Source: Promicromonospora umidemergens (GTDB lineage: Bacteria > Actinomycetota > Actinomycetes > Actinomycetales > Cellulomonadaceae). Taken from it: DNA of 64,000 bases. Shown here one piece after another: positions 52,049-63,468 of this stretch. The DNA lies in the NCBI RefSeq assembly GCF_024171995.1, contig NZ_JAMTCT010000004.1, positions 186,001-250,000 of the forward strand, written 5' to 3'. A program made the translations under genes and the position numbers. Every line of letters starts with the position of its first letter. Within the stretch, counting starts at the first letter, position 1. The notes under the pieces were generated by a model. It did no database searches and was not told where the DNA came from. It saw nothing but the letters and a program-made list of their open reading frames with translations.

Positions 52049-55000
52049 GGCGGTGACCGTCTCCCGGTCCCCCATGCGCTGGCTGATCAGCGTCGTGACC
52101 CCGTCGCCCCGCATCGTCACGCCGTAGAGGGCGTCCGCGACCTCCATCGTGCGCTTCTGGTGCGTGATCACGATGAGCTGGCTGTCCTTCTGCAGCTCCT
52201 TGAAGATCTCGATGAGGCGACCGAGGTTGACGTCGTCGAGCGCCGCCTCGACCTCGTCCATGATGTAGAACGGGCTGGGCCGGGCCTTGAAGATCGCGAC
52301 GAGGAACGCCACCGCGGCGAGCGAGCGCTCGCCACCCGAGAGCAGCGACAGCCGCTTGACCTTCTTGCCTGCGGGACGCGCCTCGACCTCGATGCCGGTC
52401 GTGAGCAGGTTCTCCGGTTCGGTGAGCGTCAGCTTGCCCTCGCCGCCGGGGAACAGCCGCGGGAAGATCTCCAGGAACTTCGCGGCAGTGTCCTGGAACG
52501 CTTCCGCGAACACCTGCTGCACCCGCTCGTCGATGTCGTCGACGATCTGCAGCAGGTCCTCGCGCGACTTCTTCAGGTCCGCGAGCTGGTCCACCAGGAA
52601 CTGGTGCCGCTCCTCCAGGGCCGCGAACTCCTCCAGGGCCAGCGGGTTCACGGCGCCGATCCGCGACAGCGCTCGCTCGGCCTTCGCCAGCCTGGCCTCC
52701 TGCTCCTCACGGACGTACGGGACCATCCGGTCCGGCTTCGGCTCGCCGGGGGCCTTCTCCTCGCTCGCGACGGTCTCGCCATCGGCGGGGCCTTCCTCCG
52801 GCTCGGCCCCTGCGGCCGCTACGACGACCGCGGTGGCCGCGGGGTCGTCCGGCCGCAGGCCCGCCTCGTGCAGGGCGCGCGTGCGCGCGATGAGCGCGTC
52901 CTCCCGCGCCGCCGCGCCGCGGGGCAGTGGGGGATCACCCTCGTACCGGATCGGGTTGCCCTCGTCGTCGCGCTCCACGACGGCCCGGCGCCGGCGCCCA
53001 CGGACAGCCGCTTCGCCCTCGTAGACCGGAACCGTCCGGTGCGGGCCGAACTCCTCCATGAGCACGTCCGGGTCCATGCCCAGCTCCTCGGACGCGCGCG
53101 TCTGGAGCTGCTCCAGGCGCAGCACCTGCTGTGCGCGAGCGACCTCGTCCCGGTGTGCGACGTCGGTGAGCTCCCGCAGCTGGCCCGTCAGCGACTCCAC
53201 GCTCCCCCGCACCGCGACCAGCTGTTCCGAGCCCGCCGCCCGAGCCTCCTCGGCCGCCGCCTTGTCGGCCACCGCCCGGTCCAGCGACCGCGCGATCGCC
53301 TCGAGCGCCACCGCGACCGCCTGCTGCACCAGCGTCGCGCGGGACGCGTCACGGCGCCGCAGCTCTTCGCGCTCGGCGGCGCGGGCGCGGGCCGCGCGTT
53401 CCTGCTCGGCGGCCGCCGCCAGCGACTGGGCTCGGCCCGACACCGCGCGCGCCCGCTCCTCGGCGGTCCGCAGGGCCAGCCGGGCCTCGGTCTCCCGCGC
53501 CCGGGCCGCGGTGGCGGCGGCAGCGGCCGTGTCCCGTTCGGCCTGCACCGCATCGACCGAGCCCTCCCCGTCGGAGGGCTCCTCCTCGGCCATCGTCAGG
53601 CGCTCGACGAGCGCCTCGAGCTCGATCTCGTCCTCCTCGCGGCGCGCCTGTGCCTGCTCCAGCGCGGCGCGGTGCCGGTCGGCCTCCGCCTGGGCGGCGC
53701 GCGCGGCCGCACCGAGCGATCCGAGCTGCTCAGCGGCCGCGGCACGCGCGGCGTCGGCCTCTCCCAGCCGGGCGAGCGTCTCGTCGTACCGCTCCTGCGC
53801 TGTCGTGCGCTCGACCCGCGCACGCTCCAGGTGCGCCGAACCGTCGGTCTCCCGGGCCGCCGCGTCGTCGCGGTCCGCCTTCGCCTGGTCGAGCGCCGAC
53901 TGCAGGTGCAGCACGCTGGGCGCGGCCGCCGAGCCACCCCAGGCGCGCGCGGTACCCAGCAGGTCACCGGCCCGGGTCACCGCGACCACCGGCTGGTCGC
54001 GCACGAGGGCACGGGCCCGCGCCAGGTCGTCCACCACGACGACGTCGCGCAGGATCGCCAGCAGCGCGGCCGACGCCGGGCCGGCCACCTGCACCACCTC
54101 GGTGGCCCACCGGGCTCCCGCGGGGAGCTCGACGGCCGGGCGGTCGACGTCGTGTGCGCCTGTCCGGTCCGAGCCGACGACCAGGCTGGCGCGGCCGGCG
54201 TCCTCGTCCCGGAGCAGCCGCAGCGCGTCCACGGCCTCGTCGACGCCCGCGACGGCGACGGCGTCCGCCACCGGGCCGAGCGCGGCGGCCACCGCGTCCT
54301 CGAAACCGGCCTCGATGCCCAGCAGCGCGGCCACCGAGCCAAGGACCCCGGCCTGGTTGGCGGCCAGGAGCGTGCCCGCGCCGTCCTTGCGGTCAAGGCT
54401 CAGCTCCAGTGCCTCGACCTTGGCGGCCGCGGCGCCGCGGTCCCGCTGCGCTGTCGTCACCTGCTCCTGGAGGTGCCGCACCTCGGCCTTCGCCAGCTCG
54501 AGCACCTCGGAGGCCGCCTCGTGCGCGACGTCGAGCCCTTCCTCGCCGTCCTCTCCCCCGCCGACTTCTGACTCGAGCGCCCCGAGCTCGCGCGAGGTAC
54601 CAGCCACCCGCTCCTCCGCCTCGAGCAGGGCGTCGCGCAACCGGTCCAGCTCTGACTGCGCGGCCTCGACCCGGCTGCGGCGTGCGGCGACCTGGCCGGC
54701 CAGGCGGGCGAGACCCTCGCGGCGGTCTGCGGCGGCACGCAGCAGGCCGGCGTGCGAACGCTCGGCGGCCTGAGCGGCTGCCTCGGCGGCGGCGCGTGCG
54801 TCGACGGCGGTCTCGACGACCTCGTGGGCCATCTCGACCTCGGTGACCAGCTCTTCCTCGCTCACCCGGGCGCGGGCCGCCTGCGCCTCCAGGTCGTCCG
54901 GGTCCTGCCCCTGGTGGGCGGGTTCGGCGGTGCCCAGCAGCCGAGCGCGCTCGCCGGCCAGGGACTGGAGGCTGCGCAGGCGCTCCCGCGTCTGGGACAG

Positions 55001-55876
55001 CGCGAATACCGTGTCGCCGGCCTGGCTGACCTGCTGGGACTCGGCCGACATCGCCGCCTCGAGGCGGGCCAGCATGCCGCGCGCCTCCGTCAGCGCAGCC
55101 TCGGTCTCGGCCTGGCGCTCCTTGAGGGAGCGTTCGTCCGCGCGCTCCTGCTCGAGCTGTGCGGTGAGCTGCGCGAGGTCGTCGGCGAGCAGGCGCGACT
55201 TCGCGTCGCGCAGGTCCCGCTGCACCGTCTGGGCCTTGCGGGCCGCCTCTGCCTGGCGGCCGAGCGGACCGAGCTGGCGGCGCAGCTCAGCGGTCAGGTC
55301 GCCCAGGCGCGCGAGGTTGCCCTGCATCGCGTCGAGCTTACGGAGCGCCTTCTCCTTGCGCTTGCGGTGCTTGAGGACGCCCGCCGCCTCCTCGATGAAG
55401 CCGCGCCGCTCCTCCGGCGTCGCGCGCAGCACGGCGTCGAGCTGGCCCTGCCCGACCACGACGTGCATCTCGCGGCCGATGCCCGAGTCGCTCAGGAGCT
55501 CCTGGATGTCCAGCAGGCGGCAGCTGTTGCCGTTGATCGCGTACTCGGAACCGCCGCTGCGGAACAGCGTGCGGGAGATCGTGACCTCTGTGTAGTCGAT
55601 CGGCAGCGCGCCGTCGGTGTTGTCGATGGTCAGGGCCACCTCGGCGCGGCCGAGCGGCGCACGGCCGGTCGTACCGGCGAAGATGACGTCGTCCATCTTG
55701 CCGCCGCGCAGCGACTTCGCACCCTGCTCGCCCATGACCCAGGAGAGCGCGTCGACCACGTTGGACTTGCCGGAGCCGTTGGGGCCCACCACGCAGGTGA
55801 TGCCCGGCTCCAGCTCGAGGGTGGTCGCCGACGCGAAGGACTTGAATCCCCGGAGCGTGAGCGTCTTGAGGTGCAC
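52046..55876 (-). CDS. smc: Chromosome segregation ATPase SMC
   Basis: DNA-organising ring ATPase acting with ScpA/B. GTG 55876 gives 1276 residues: MHLKTLTLRGFKSFASATTL with Walker A VVGPNGSGKSNVVDAL (about residue 30–38), a first coiled coil, a hinge of about 150 residues near the middle (QAGVLGSVAALLGIEAGFEDAVAAAL is in the hinge, about 505–530), the second coiled coil and the C-terminal lobe with LSLLSGGERSLAAVAFL (signature) and FYIMDEVEAALDD (Walker B). Coils are very Ala/Glu/Arg-rich. The gene lies below ndk and a long palindrome. Confidence 0.97.
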   Translation of the reverse strand: MHLKTLTLRGFKSFASATTLELEPGITCVVGPNGSGKSNVVDALSWVMGEQGAKSLRGGKMDDVIFAGTTGRAPLGRAEVALTIDNTDGALPIDYTEVTISRTLFRSGGSEYAINGNSCRLLDIQELLSDSGIGREMHVVVGQGQLDAVLRATPEERRGFIEEAAGVLKHRKRKEKALRKLDAMQGNLARLGDLTAELRRQLGPLGRQAEAARKAQTVQRDLRDAKSRLLADDLAQLTAQLEQERADERSLKERQAETEAALTEARGMLARLEAAMSAESQQVSQAGDTVFALSQTRERLRSLQSLAGERARLLGTAEPAHQGQDPDDLEAQAARARVSEEELVTEVEMAHEVVETAVDARAAAEAAAQAAERSHAGLLRAAADRREGLARLAGQVAARRSRVEAAQSELDRLRDALLEAEERVAGTSRELGALESEVGGGEDGEEGLDVAHEAASEVLELAKAEVRHLQEQVTTAQRDRGAAAAKVEALELSLDRKDGAGTLLAANQAGVLGSVAALLGIEAGFEDAVAAALGPVADAVAVAGVDEAVDALRLLRDEDAGRASLVVGSDRTGAHDVDRPAVELPAGARWATEVVQVAGPASAALLAILRDVVVVDDLARARALVRDQPVVAVTRAGDLLGTARAWGGSAAAPSVLHLQSALDQAKADRDDAAARETDGSAHLERARVERTTAQERYDETLARLGEADAARAAAAEQLGSLGAAARAAQAEADRHRAALEQAQARREEDEIELEALVERLTMAEEEPSDGEGSVDAVQAERDTAAAAATAARARETEARLALRTAEERARAVSGRAQSLAAAAEQERAARARAAEREELRRRDASRATLVQQAVAVALEAIARSLDRAVADKAAAEEARAAGSEQLVAVRGSVESLTGQLRELTDVAHRDEVARAQQVLRLEQLQTRASEELGMDPDVLMEEFGPHRTVPVYEGEAAVRGRRRRAVVERDDEGNPIRYEGDPPLPRGAAAREDALIARTRALHEAGLRPDDPAATAVVVAAAGAEPEEGPADGETVASEEKAPGEPKPDRMVPYVREEQEARLAKAERALSRIGAVNPLALEEFAALEERHQFLVDQLADLKKSREDLLQIVDDIDERVQQVFAEAFQDTAAKFLEIFPRLFPGGEGKLTLTEPENLLTTGIEVEARPAGKKVKRLSLLSGGERSLAAVAFLVAIFKARPSPFYIMDEVEAALDDVNLGRLIEIFKELQKDSQLIVITHQKRTMEVADALYGVTMRGDGVTTLISQRMGDRETVTA

Positions 55877-55925
55877 GGTCCTGACCCTAACGTTGAACAC
55901 GACATGAACGCGGGACGTCAGATGT

Positions 55926-55987
55926 CGCCTACCCAGCGATTCGGCCCAGAACCTCCCCGGGTTCTGGGCCGAATCGCTGGGTAGGCG
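55926..55987 (-). terminator. Perfect 28-bp palindrome between ndk and smc
   Basis: 55926–55953 is perfectly complementary to 55960–55987, with a 6-base loop TCCCCG. There is no mismatch and no T-tract. It lies 13 bp below the ndk stop and 50 bp above the smc start, so it probably ends the ndk transcript; it also occupies the space expected for the smc promoter or leader. Confidence 0.75.
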
Positions 55988-56000
55988 CCGGGTCGGTCCG

Positions 56001-56474
56001 TCAGCCCAGGGTCGGGAACCAGAGCGCGATCTCGCGCGCCGCCGACTCCGGCGAGTCGGAGCCGTGGACGAGGTTCTGCTGCACCTTGGTGCCCCAGTCC
56101 CGGCCCAGGTCGCCCCGGATGGTGCCGGGGGCCGCGTCGGTCGGGTTCGTGGCACCTGCCAGCGAGCGGAAGCCGGGGATGACGCCCTCGCCCTCGGCCA
56201 CGACGGCCAGCACCGGGCCCGACATCATGAACTCGACCAGGGGCCCGTAGAACGGCTTGCCCTCATGCTCGGCGTAGTGGGCGGCAAGCTGCTCGGTGGT
56301 GGCGTTCTTCAGCTCCACCGCCCGCAGCGTGTAGCCCTTGGTCTCGATGCGGCGCAATATCTCGCCGGACAGGCCGCGGCGGACGCCGTCCGGCTTGACG
56401 AGGACGAGGGTGCGCTCGGCCACGGGCTGCGTCGAGGCCTCCGTGGGCAGGGTCTTCTCTGCGACGTCGGTCAT
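56001..56474 (-). CDS. ndk: Nucleoside-diphosphate kinase
   Basis: Transfers the gamma phosphate between NTPs through a phospho-histidine. The 157-residue protein has about 17 extra N-terminal residues, then [25 protein letters not shown] (landmarks LVKPDGV), [39 protein letters not shown] and the active-site His in [12 protein letters not shown] (about residue 135–146). It normally follows folC–DUF4233 in actinobacteria; here DUF4233 is still its upstream neighbour. Confidence 0.97.
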   Translation of the reverse strand: MTDVAEKTLPTEASTQPVAERTLVLVKPDGVRRGLSGEILRRIETKGYTLRAVELKNATTEQLAAHYAEHEGKPFYGPLVEFMMSGPVLAVVAEGEGVIPGFRSLAGATNPTDAAPGTIRGDLGRDWGTKVQQNLVHGSDSPESAAREIALWFPTLG

Positions 56475-56526
56475 GGAGCAACCCTAGCGGGGCGAGCACC
56501 GAGGCGATGACGCGGCCCGCCCTGGA

Positions 56527-56572
56527 CGTGTCGGACCCCCAGGCCACCGGAGTGACCTGGGGGCCTGACACG
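56527..56572 (-). terminator. Hairpin below the DUF4233 gene (TGTCAG…CAGGTCA family)
   Basis: 21-base arms (56527–56547 and 56552–56572) pair with three mismatches around CGGA. The gene-side sequence ACGTGTCAGGC followed by CAGGTCACTCCGG (minus strand) repeats that of the hairpin at 43382–43421 below the amidohydrolase gene, so both belong to one family. It lies 5 bp below the DUF4233 stop. Confidence 0.65.
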
Positions 56573-56577
56573 TTCGA

Positions 56578-59376
<2,799 letters not shown>

Positions 59377-59386
59377 GCGCTAATTC

Positions 59387-59421
59387 TTGCACTGCACGCA
59401 AAAATTCATCAACTGCAAAAA
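59387..59421 (-). promoter_or_regulatory. AT-rich TetR promoter/operator region
   Basis: The stretch just above the TetR start contains TTGC–ACTGCAC–GCAA (59387–59401) and two direct repeats GCAAAAA (59398 and 59415) 17 bp apart. It is the most AT-rich stretch of this region. Probable autoregulated promoter of the tetR–MFS operon; it lies between this operon and the end of dhaM. Confidence 0.5.
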
Positions 59422-59434
59422 GATGAGACGGCGA

Positions 59435-60184
59435 TCACACCTCGCCGAAGCCGCCGTCGATCATCTCCACGACCGTCGCCACCGCTTCCGCCGCCCGCTC
59501 CCCCGTCGCCTCGACACGCAGCTCACGCCCCTGCGTAGCGCCGAGGGCCATGAGCTGCAGCACGCTGGACGCGTCCACGCCGTCGATCGTCACGGTGGCG
59601 CCCAGCTCGGCCACCTTGCGCGACACCAGCGCCGCGGGCCGCGCATGCAGGCCGAGCGGGTTGCGGACGGTCACGGTGCGCGAGCCCTCCGGCTCCCCGC
59701 CCGACGTCGCCTCGCCCGCCTCGGGCGCCTGCGTCGCCTCGATCGCCGCGAACATCCGGATCGACGAGGCCGCCGACTCCAGCACCGTGCCAAGGTCCGC
59801 GCCGCCGTGCGCCGTCACCGCCGCGGCGACGGCTCCCTCGACGAACGGCGCGCGCGCCAGCACCACGCGCTCGGTCAGGGACTCGTCCAGCTCCAGCACC
59901 GCCTCGACCGTGAGCACGGACGACCCGAGGTCTCCCAGCACCACGACGCCGCTGCCGTCCGCGCCGCCGCCGGGGCTGTCGCCCGGTGTGTTGTCGGCCA
60001 GCGTCGTCAGCACCTCCTCGAGCGCCTTCTGTACCGCGTCGAGCGAGGTGCCCAGCCCGCCGTCGGGCCTGCCGCCCACGCCGCGGATCAGGACGTCGGG
60101 CGCCATCTGCTCCGCGAGCTCCGCGACCCCTCGCGCCAGCTCGACGGAGTGGGAGACGAGGACGAGAGCCACGCGCGCCGTCAT
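59435..60184 (-). CDS. dhaM: PTS-dependent dihydroxyacetone kinase phosphotransferase subunit DhaM
   Basis: Donates phosphate from the PTS to DhaL-bound ADP. The 249-residue protein contains an EIIA-Man-like domain with LVSHSVELARGVAELAEQM (active His about residue 11), GVVVLGDLGSSVLTVEAVLEL, then an HPr-like domain (about 165–249) with NPLGLHARPAALVSRK (active His). The third domain (EI-like) of the E. coli protein is absent, as is usual in actinobacteria, so EI must come from elsewhere. The ATG overlaps the dhaL stop by 4 bp. Confidence 0.95.
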   Translation of the reverse strand: MTARVALVLVSHSVELARGVAELAEQMAPDVLIRGVGGRPDGGLGTSLDAVQKALEEVLTTLADNTPGDSPGGGADGSGVVVLGDLGSSVLTVEAVLELDESLTERVVLARAPFVEGAVAAAVTAHGGADLGTVLESAASSIRMFAAIEATQAPEAGEATSGGEPEGSRTVTVRNPLGLHARPAALVSRKVAELGATVTIDGVDASSVLQLMALGATQGRELRVEATGERAAEAVATVVEMIDGGFGEV

Positions 60185-60864
60185 GCTGCGCTGCGGGGGT
60201 CGGCCGGCGTCGGGCCCGAAAGGGCCGCGGCCAGCGCCGCGCCAAGGACGAGCGCGGTGGACCGTGCGCCCGGGTCCTCGTGACCCGCACTGCGTTCACC
60301 GAGGTAGGAGGCGCGGCCCTTGGTCGCGATCAGCGGGATGGTGCCCGTCGCCGCCGTGTCGGCGGCCTCTGCGGCCGCCCGCAGGACGTCCACCTCGGAG
60401 CCCCCGTCGCCGGCCGCGGCCTCGCCCGCCTCGACGGCCGCGTGCCACGCGTCGACCATCGTCTTCTCCCCCACCGTCGCCTTGCCGCGCGAGGCCACGC
60501 CTTCGAGGGCTGCCTCCAGCACGGCGACGACGGCGGGCGGGTCGATCTGCGGGCGCCCGGACACCTTGGCCGCCCGCAGGTACGCCGTGCCGTAGAGCGG
60601 CCCGGCCGCACCGCCCACCGTCGACATCAGCGTGGTCGCCACGAGCTTCAGGACGTCACCGACCGTCCGCTCGCCGGGGGGCGCCGGTTCGGCCGCCACG
60701 TCGTCGAGCCGCGCCACCACCGCCTTGAAGCCCCTGTCCAGGTTCTCGCCGTGGTCGCCGTCGCCGATCTGCCGGTCGAGCTCGGTCAGCTCGCCTTTCG
60801 CGTCCGCGATCACCTCCGCAGTGCGGCGGACCCATCGCTCCGCCCAGTCCGCGTCCAGCGCCAT
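60181..60864 (-). CDS. dhaL: Dihydroxyacetone kinase ADP-binding subunit DhaL
   Basis: Holds ADP/ATP and phosphorylates dihydroxyacetone bound to DhaK. From ATG 60864 (GGAAGGG 9 bp upstream) it has 227 residues with LTELDRQIGDGDHGENLDRGF (landmark RQIGDGDHGENL; Mg-ADP ligands), TLMSTVGGAAGPLYGTAY and GKATVGEKTMVDAW. The C-terminus ends with an Ala/Pro-rich stretch. A GTG at 60891 could add nine residues. It overlaps dhaM downstream and directly follows dhaK. Confidence 0.95.
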   Translation of the reverse strand: MALDADWAERWVRRTAEVIADAKGELTELDRQIGDGDHGENLDRGFKAVVARLDDVAAEPAPPGERTVGDVLKLVATTLMSTVGGAAGPLYGTAYLRAAKVSGRPQIDPPAVVAVLEAALEGVASRGKATVGEKTMVDAWHAAVEAGEAAAGDGGSEVDVLRAAAEAADTAATGTIPLIATKGRASYLGERSAGHEDPGARSTALVLGAALAAALSGPTPADPRSAA

Positions 60865-60884
60865 GTCCTTCAGCCCTTCCTGTT

Positions 60885-61880
60885 TCACCACCGGAGTGCT
60901 GCAGTGTTCACCGGCGCGTCCCAGAGGGCCTCCAGCTCGTCGTCCAGTCGGAGGACGGTGACCGATGCCCCTTGCATCTCGAGGGACGTCACGTAGTTGC
61001 CCACCAGCGAACGGGAAACCGTCACGCCACGCTCCTCGAGAAGGCGCCGCGCTCGACCATAGACCACGTAGAGCTCGGACAGCGGAGTGCCGCCCATACC
61101 GTTGACGAACAGCAACACTCGCTCGCCGCCGCCCAGGTCCAGGTCGTCCGCGACCGGCGTCACGAGCATCTCCGTGACCGCGTCGGCGGCGGCAGCGGGC
61201 ACCCGACGGCGGCCCGGCTCACCGTGGATCCCGATCCCCACCTCGATCTCGTCGTCTCCCAGGTCGAAGCTGGGCCCACCCACGTGCGGCACGACCGGTG
61301 CCGCGAGCGCGACGCCCATGGACCGCACGTTCGCGATGACGCGCTCCGCGACGGCGGCCACCCCGGCGAGGTCGGTGCCACGGTAGGCGGCCGCGCCCGC
61401 GATCTTCTCGACGGCGACCGTGCCGGCCACCCCGCGCCGGCCGGCGGTGTAGAGCGAGTCCTCGACGGCGACGTCATCGTTCACGAGCACCGAGGCGACC
61501 TCGATGCCCTCCTCCACGGCGAGCTCGACGGCGGTCTCGAAGTTGAGCACGTCGCCCGTGTAGTTCTTGACGATCGTCAGCACGCCGGCGCCGCCGTCGG
61601 CCGCCTGGATCGCGGGCAGGATCTGGTCCGGCGTCGGGGAGGTGAACACGGCGCCCGGGACGGCGGCGTCGAGCATGCCGTCGCCTACGAAGCCCGCGTG
61701 CAACGGCTCGTGCCCCGAACCGCCACCGCTGACGAGACCCACCTTGCCCGTCACCGCACCCCCGGCACGGCAGACGAACACCGGCGTCGAGCTGAGCCGG
61801 ACCAGGTCGGGATGGGCGAGCGCGAAGCCGGCCAGGGAGTCTGCCACGGCATCGGCGGGATCGTTCAGCAGCTTCTTCAC
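60885..61880 (-). CDS. dhaK: Dihydroxyacetone kinase substrate-binding subunit DhaK
   Basis: Binds dihydroxyacetone covalently through a histidine. GTG 61880 follows GAGGAGG and gives 331 residues: KKLLNDPADAVADSLAGFALAHPDLVRL, VGLVSGGGSGHEPLHAGFVGDG (landmark GGGSGHEPLHAG), IVKNYTGDVLNFETA and GIGIHGEPGRRR with the covalent His near residue 218. The sequence order is DhaK–DhaL–DhaM. Product DHAP enters glycolysis; glycerol dehydrogenase is not seen in the window. Confidence 0.96.
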   Translation of the reverse strand: MKKLLNDPADAVADSLAGFALAHPDLVRLSSTPVFVCRAGGAVTGKVGLVSGGGSGHEPLHAGFVGDGMLDAAVPGAVFTSPTPDQILPAIQAADGGAGVLTIVKNYTGDVLNFETAVELAVEEGIEVASVLVNDDVAVEDSLYTAGRRGVAGTVAVEKIAGAAAYRGTDLAGVAAVAERVIANVRSMGVALAAPVVPHVGGPSFDLGDDEIEVGIGIHGEPGRRRVPAAAADAVTEMLVTPVADDLDLGGGERVLLFVNGMGGTPLSELYVVYGRARRLLEERGVTVSRSLVGNYVTSLEMQGASVTVLRLDDELEALWDAPVNTAALRW

Positions 61881-61994
61881 TTCCGGCCTCCTCGCGGGGC
61901 TGTTCGACCCGGCGACGGAGCCAGGCCCGCACACGAGTCCCCTGAGGTTCATGTAACACCAGAAGGTCGCCGAGAGTACAGCACCCACCCTTTT

Positions 61995-62058
61995 TGGTTG
62001 TGGGCGCGATGGTTCGCCTAGAACGGACAGATGGCCGCAACCATCGCGCCCACAACCA
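61995..62058 (-). terminator. Perfect 20-bp palindrome below folC
   Basis: 61995–62014 pairs perfectly with 62039–62058 across a 24-base loop containing CGCCTAG and CGGACA. It lies 9 bp below the folC stop and 115 bp above dhaK. Stem and loop resemble the proS palindrome (49–105). No T-run follows in the minus direction. Likely the folC terminator and insulation of dhaK. Confidence 0.7.
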
Positions 62059-62067
62059 GGCTGGCGA

Positions 62068-63411
62068 TCAGCCGCGGCCGACCAGGATGCGGGTGTCCGC
62101 GACCGTGACGACAGAACCGGTGACGAGCACGCCGGTGCCGACGCCGCCGCCGTGCTTGTCGTTGGCCTCGACCAGGTCCGCCGCGAGCTGCAGCGCCTCG
62201 TCGAGACGGCCGGCCACGTGCACGCGCTCCTCACCGAAGACCTCGCGGGCCACGACGGCGAGCGTCTCCGGGTCCGTCGACCGCTCCGAGGAGTTCCTGG
62301 TCACCACGACCTCCGCGACGGTCGGCTCGAGCACGGACAGGAGCCCTTCGGCGTCCTTGTCCGCCATGACGGCCACGACAGCCACGACGTGCTCCAGGTT
62401 GAACGACTCCTCCAGCGCGTCCACCACGGCTTCCGCACCGGCCGGGTTGTGCGCGACGTCGACCACCATCGTGGGGCTCGTCCGCACCACCTCCAGGCGT
62501 CCCGGCGCGTCGACGTCGCCGAACGCCGCCTCCACGATCTCGGCGCCCAGCGCGCGCCCGCCGCTGATCAGGGCCTCGGTGGCCGCGAGCGCCAGCAGCG
62601 CGTTGTGTGCCTGGTGGGCGCCGTGCAGCGGGAGGAAGATCTCGGTGTAGACGCCGGCGGGCGTGCGCAGGTCGATGAGCTGCCCGCCGACGGCGACCCG
62701 CCGGTCCACGACCTCGAGGTCGACGCCCTCCCGGATCAGGTGGGCGCCCACGCTCTGGGTCCGCGCGAGGATGGGCTCGAAGGCGGCGTCCGGCTGCTCC
62801 GCGATCACGGCGACGGCGCCGTCCTTGATGATCCCCGACTTCTCTTCTGCGATCTCGTCGAGGGTGGAACCGAGCCAGCGCTCGTGGTCCATCGCGATGG
62901 GGGTGATGACGGCGACCTCGCCGTCGACCACGTTCGTGGAGTCCCACCTGCCGCCCATGCCGACCTCGATGATCGCGACGTCGACGGGCGCGTCCGCGAA
63001 GGCGGCGAACGCCATGACGGTGAGCACCTCGAAGAAGCTCAGGGGTGGCCCGCCCTGCTCCTGCGACTCGCGGTCCGCGACGCCGATGTAGGGCGCGACG
63101 TCCTCGAACACCTCGACGAACCGTTCCTGGCTGAGCGGCTCGCCGTCGACGGCGATGCGCTCGGTGACGCTCGTCAGGTGCGGGGACGTGAACCGGCCGG
63201 TGCGCAGGCCGTGCTCGCGGACCAGCCGCTCGACCATGCGGGCGGTGGAGGACTTGCCGTTGGTCCCCGTGACGTGGACGGTCCGGTAGGCGCGGTGCGG
63301 GTCGCCGAGCAGGTCCAGGACACGCTCGACGCGGGCCATGGTGGGGTCGATGTCGAATTCGGGGGCTCGTGCCGCGATCTCGCGGCGTACTGCTTCAAAG
63401 GCTTCGTCCAC
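62068..63411 (-). CDS. folC: Folylpolyglutamate/dihydrofolate synthase
   Basis: Adds glutamates to folates. With GTG at 63411 the protein has 447 residues (TTG at 63438 would add nine). Landmarks are VHVTGTNGKSSTARMVERL (P-loop TGTNGKSS), TGRFTSPHLTSVTERI, IEVGMGGRWDSTNVV and LPLHGAHQAHNALLALAA, and the C-terminal domain with VVDVAHNPAGAEAVVDAL. Usually followed by DUF4233 and ndk; here the dhaKLM operon and the tetR–MFS pair lie between them. It is divergent from the partial gene at the window end. Confidence 0.95.
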   Translation of the reverse strand: MDEAFEAVRREIAARAPEFDIDPTMARVERVLDLLGDPHRAYRTVHVTGTNGKSSTARMVERLVREHGLRTGRFTSPHLTSVTERIAVDGEPLSQERFVEVFEDVAPYIGVADRESQEQGGPPLSFFEVLTVMAFAAFADAPVDVAIIEVGMGGRWDSTNVVDGEVAVITPIAMDHERWLGSTLDEIAEEKSGIIKDGAVAVIAEQPDAAFEPILARTQSVGAHLIREGVDLEVVDRRVAVGGQLIDLRTPAGVYTEIFLPLHGAHQAHNALLALAATEALISGGRALGAEIVEAAFGDVDAPGRLEVVRTSPTMVVDVAHNPAGAEAVVDALEESFNLEHVVAVVAVMADKDAEGLLSVLEPTVAEVVVTRNSSERSTDPETLAVVAREVFGEERVHVAGRLDEALQLAADLVEANDKHGGGVGTGVLVTGSVVTVADTRILVGRG

Positions 63412-63468
63412 ATGACGAGGATAAGGTTCCTGGATCAACGTTGCCGATCTCGTGCGGGGGCTCAGCAG

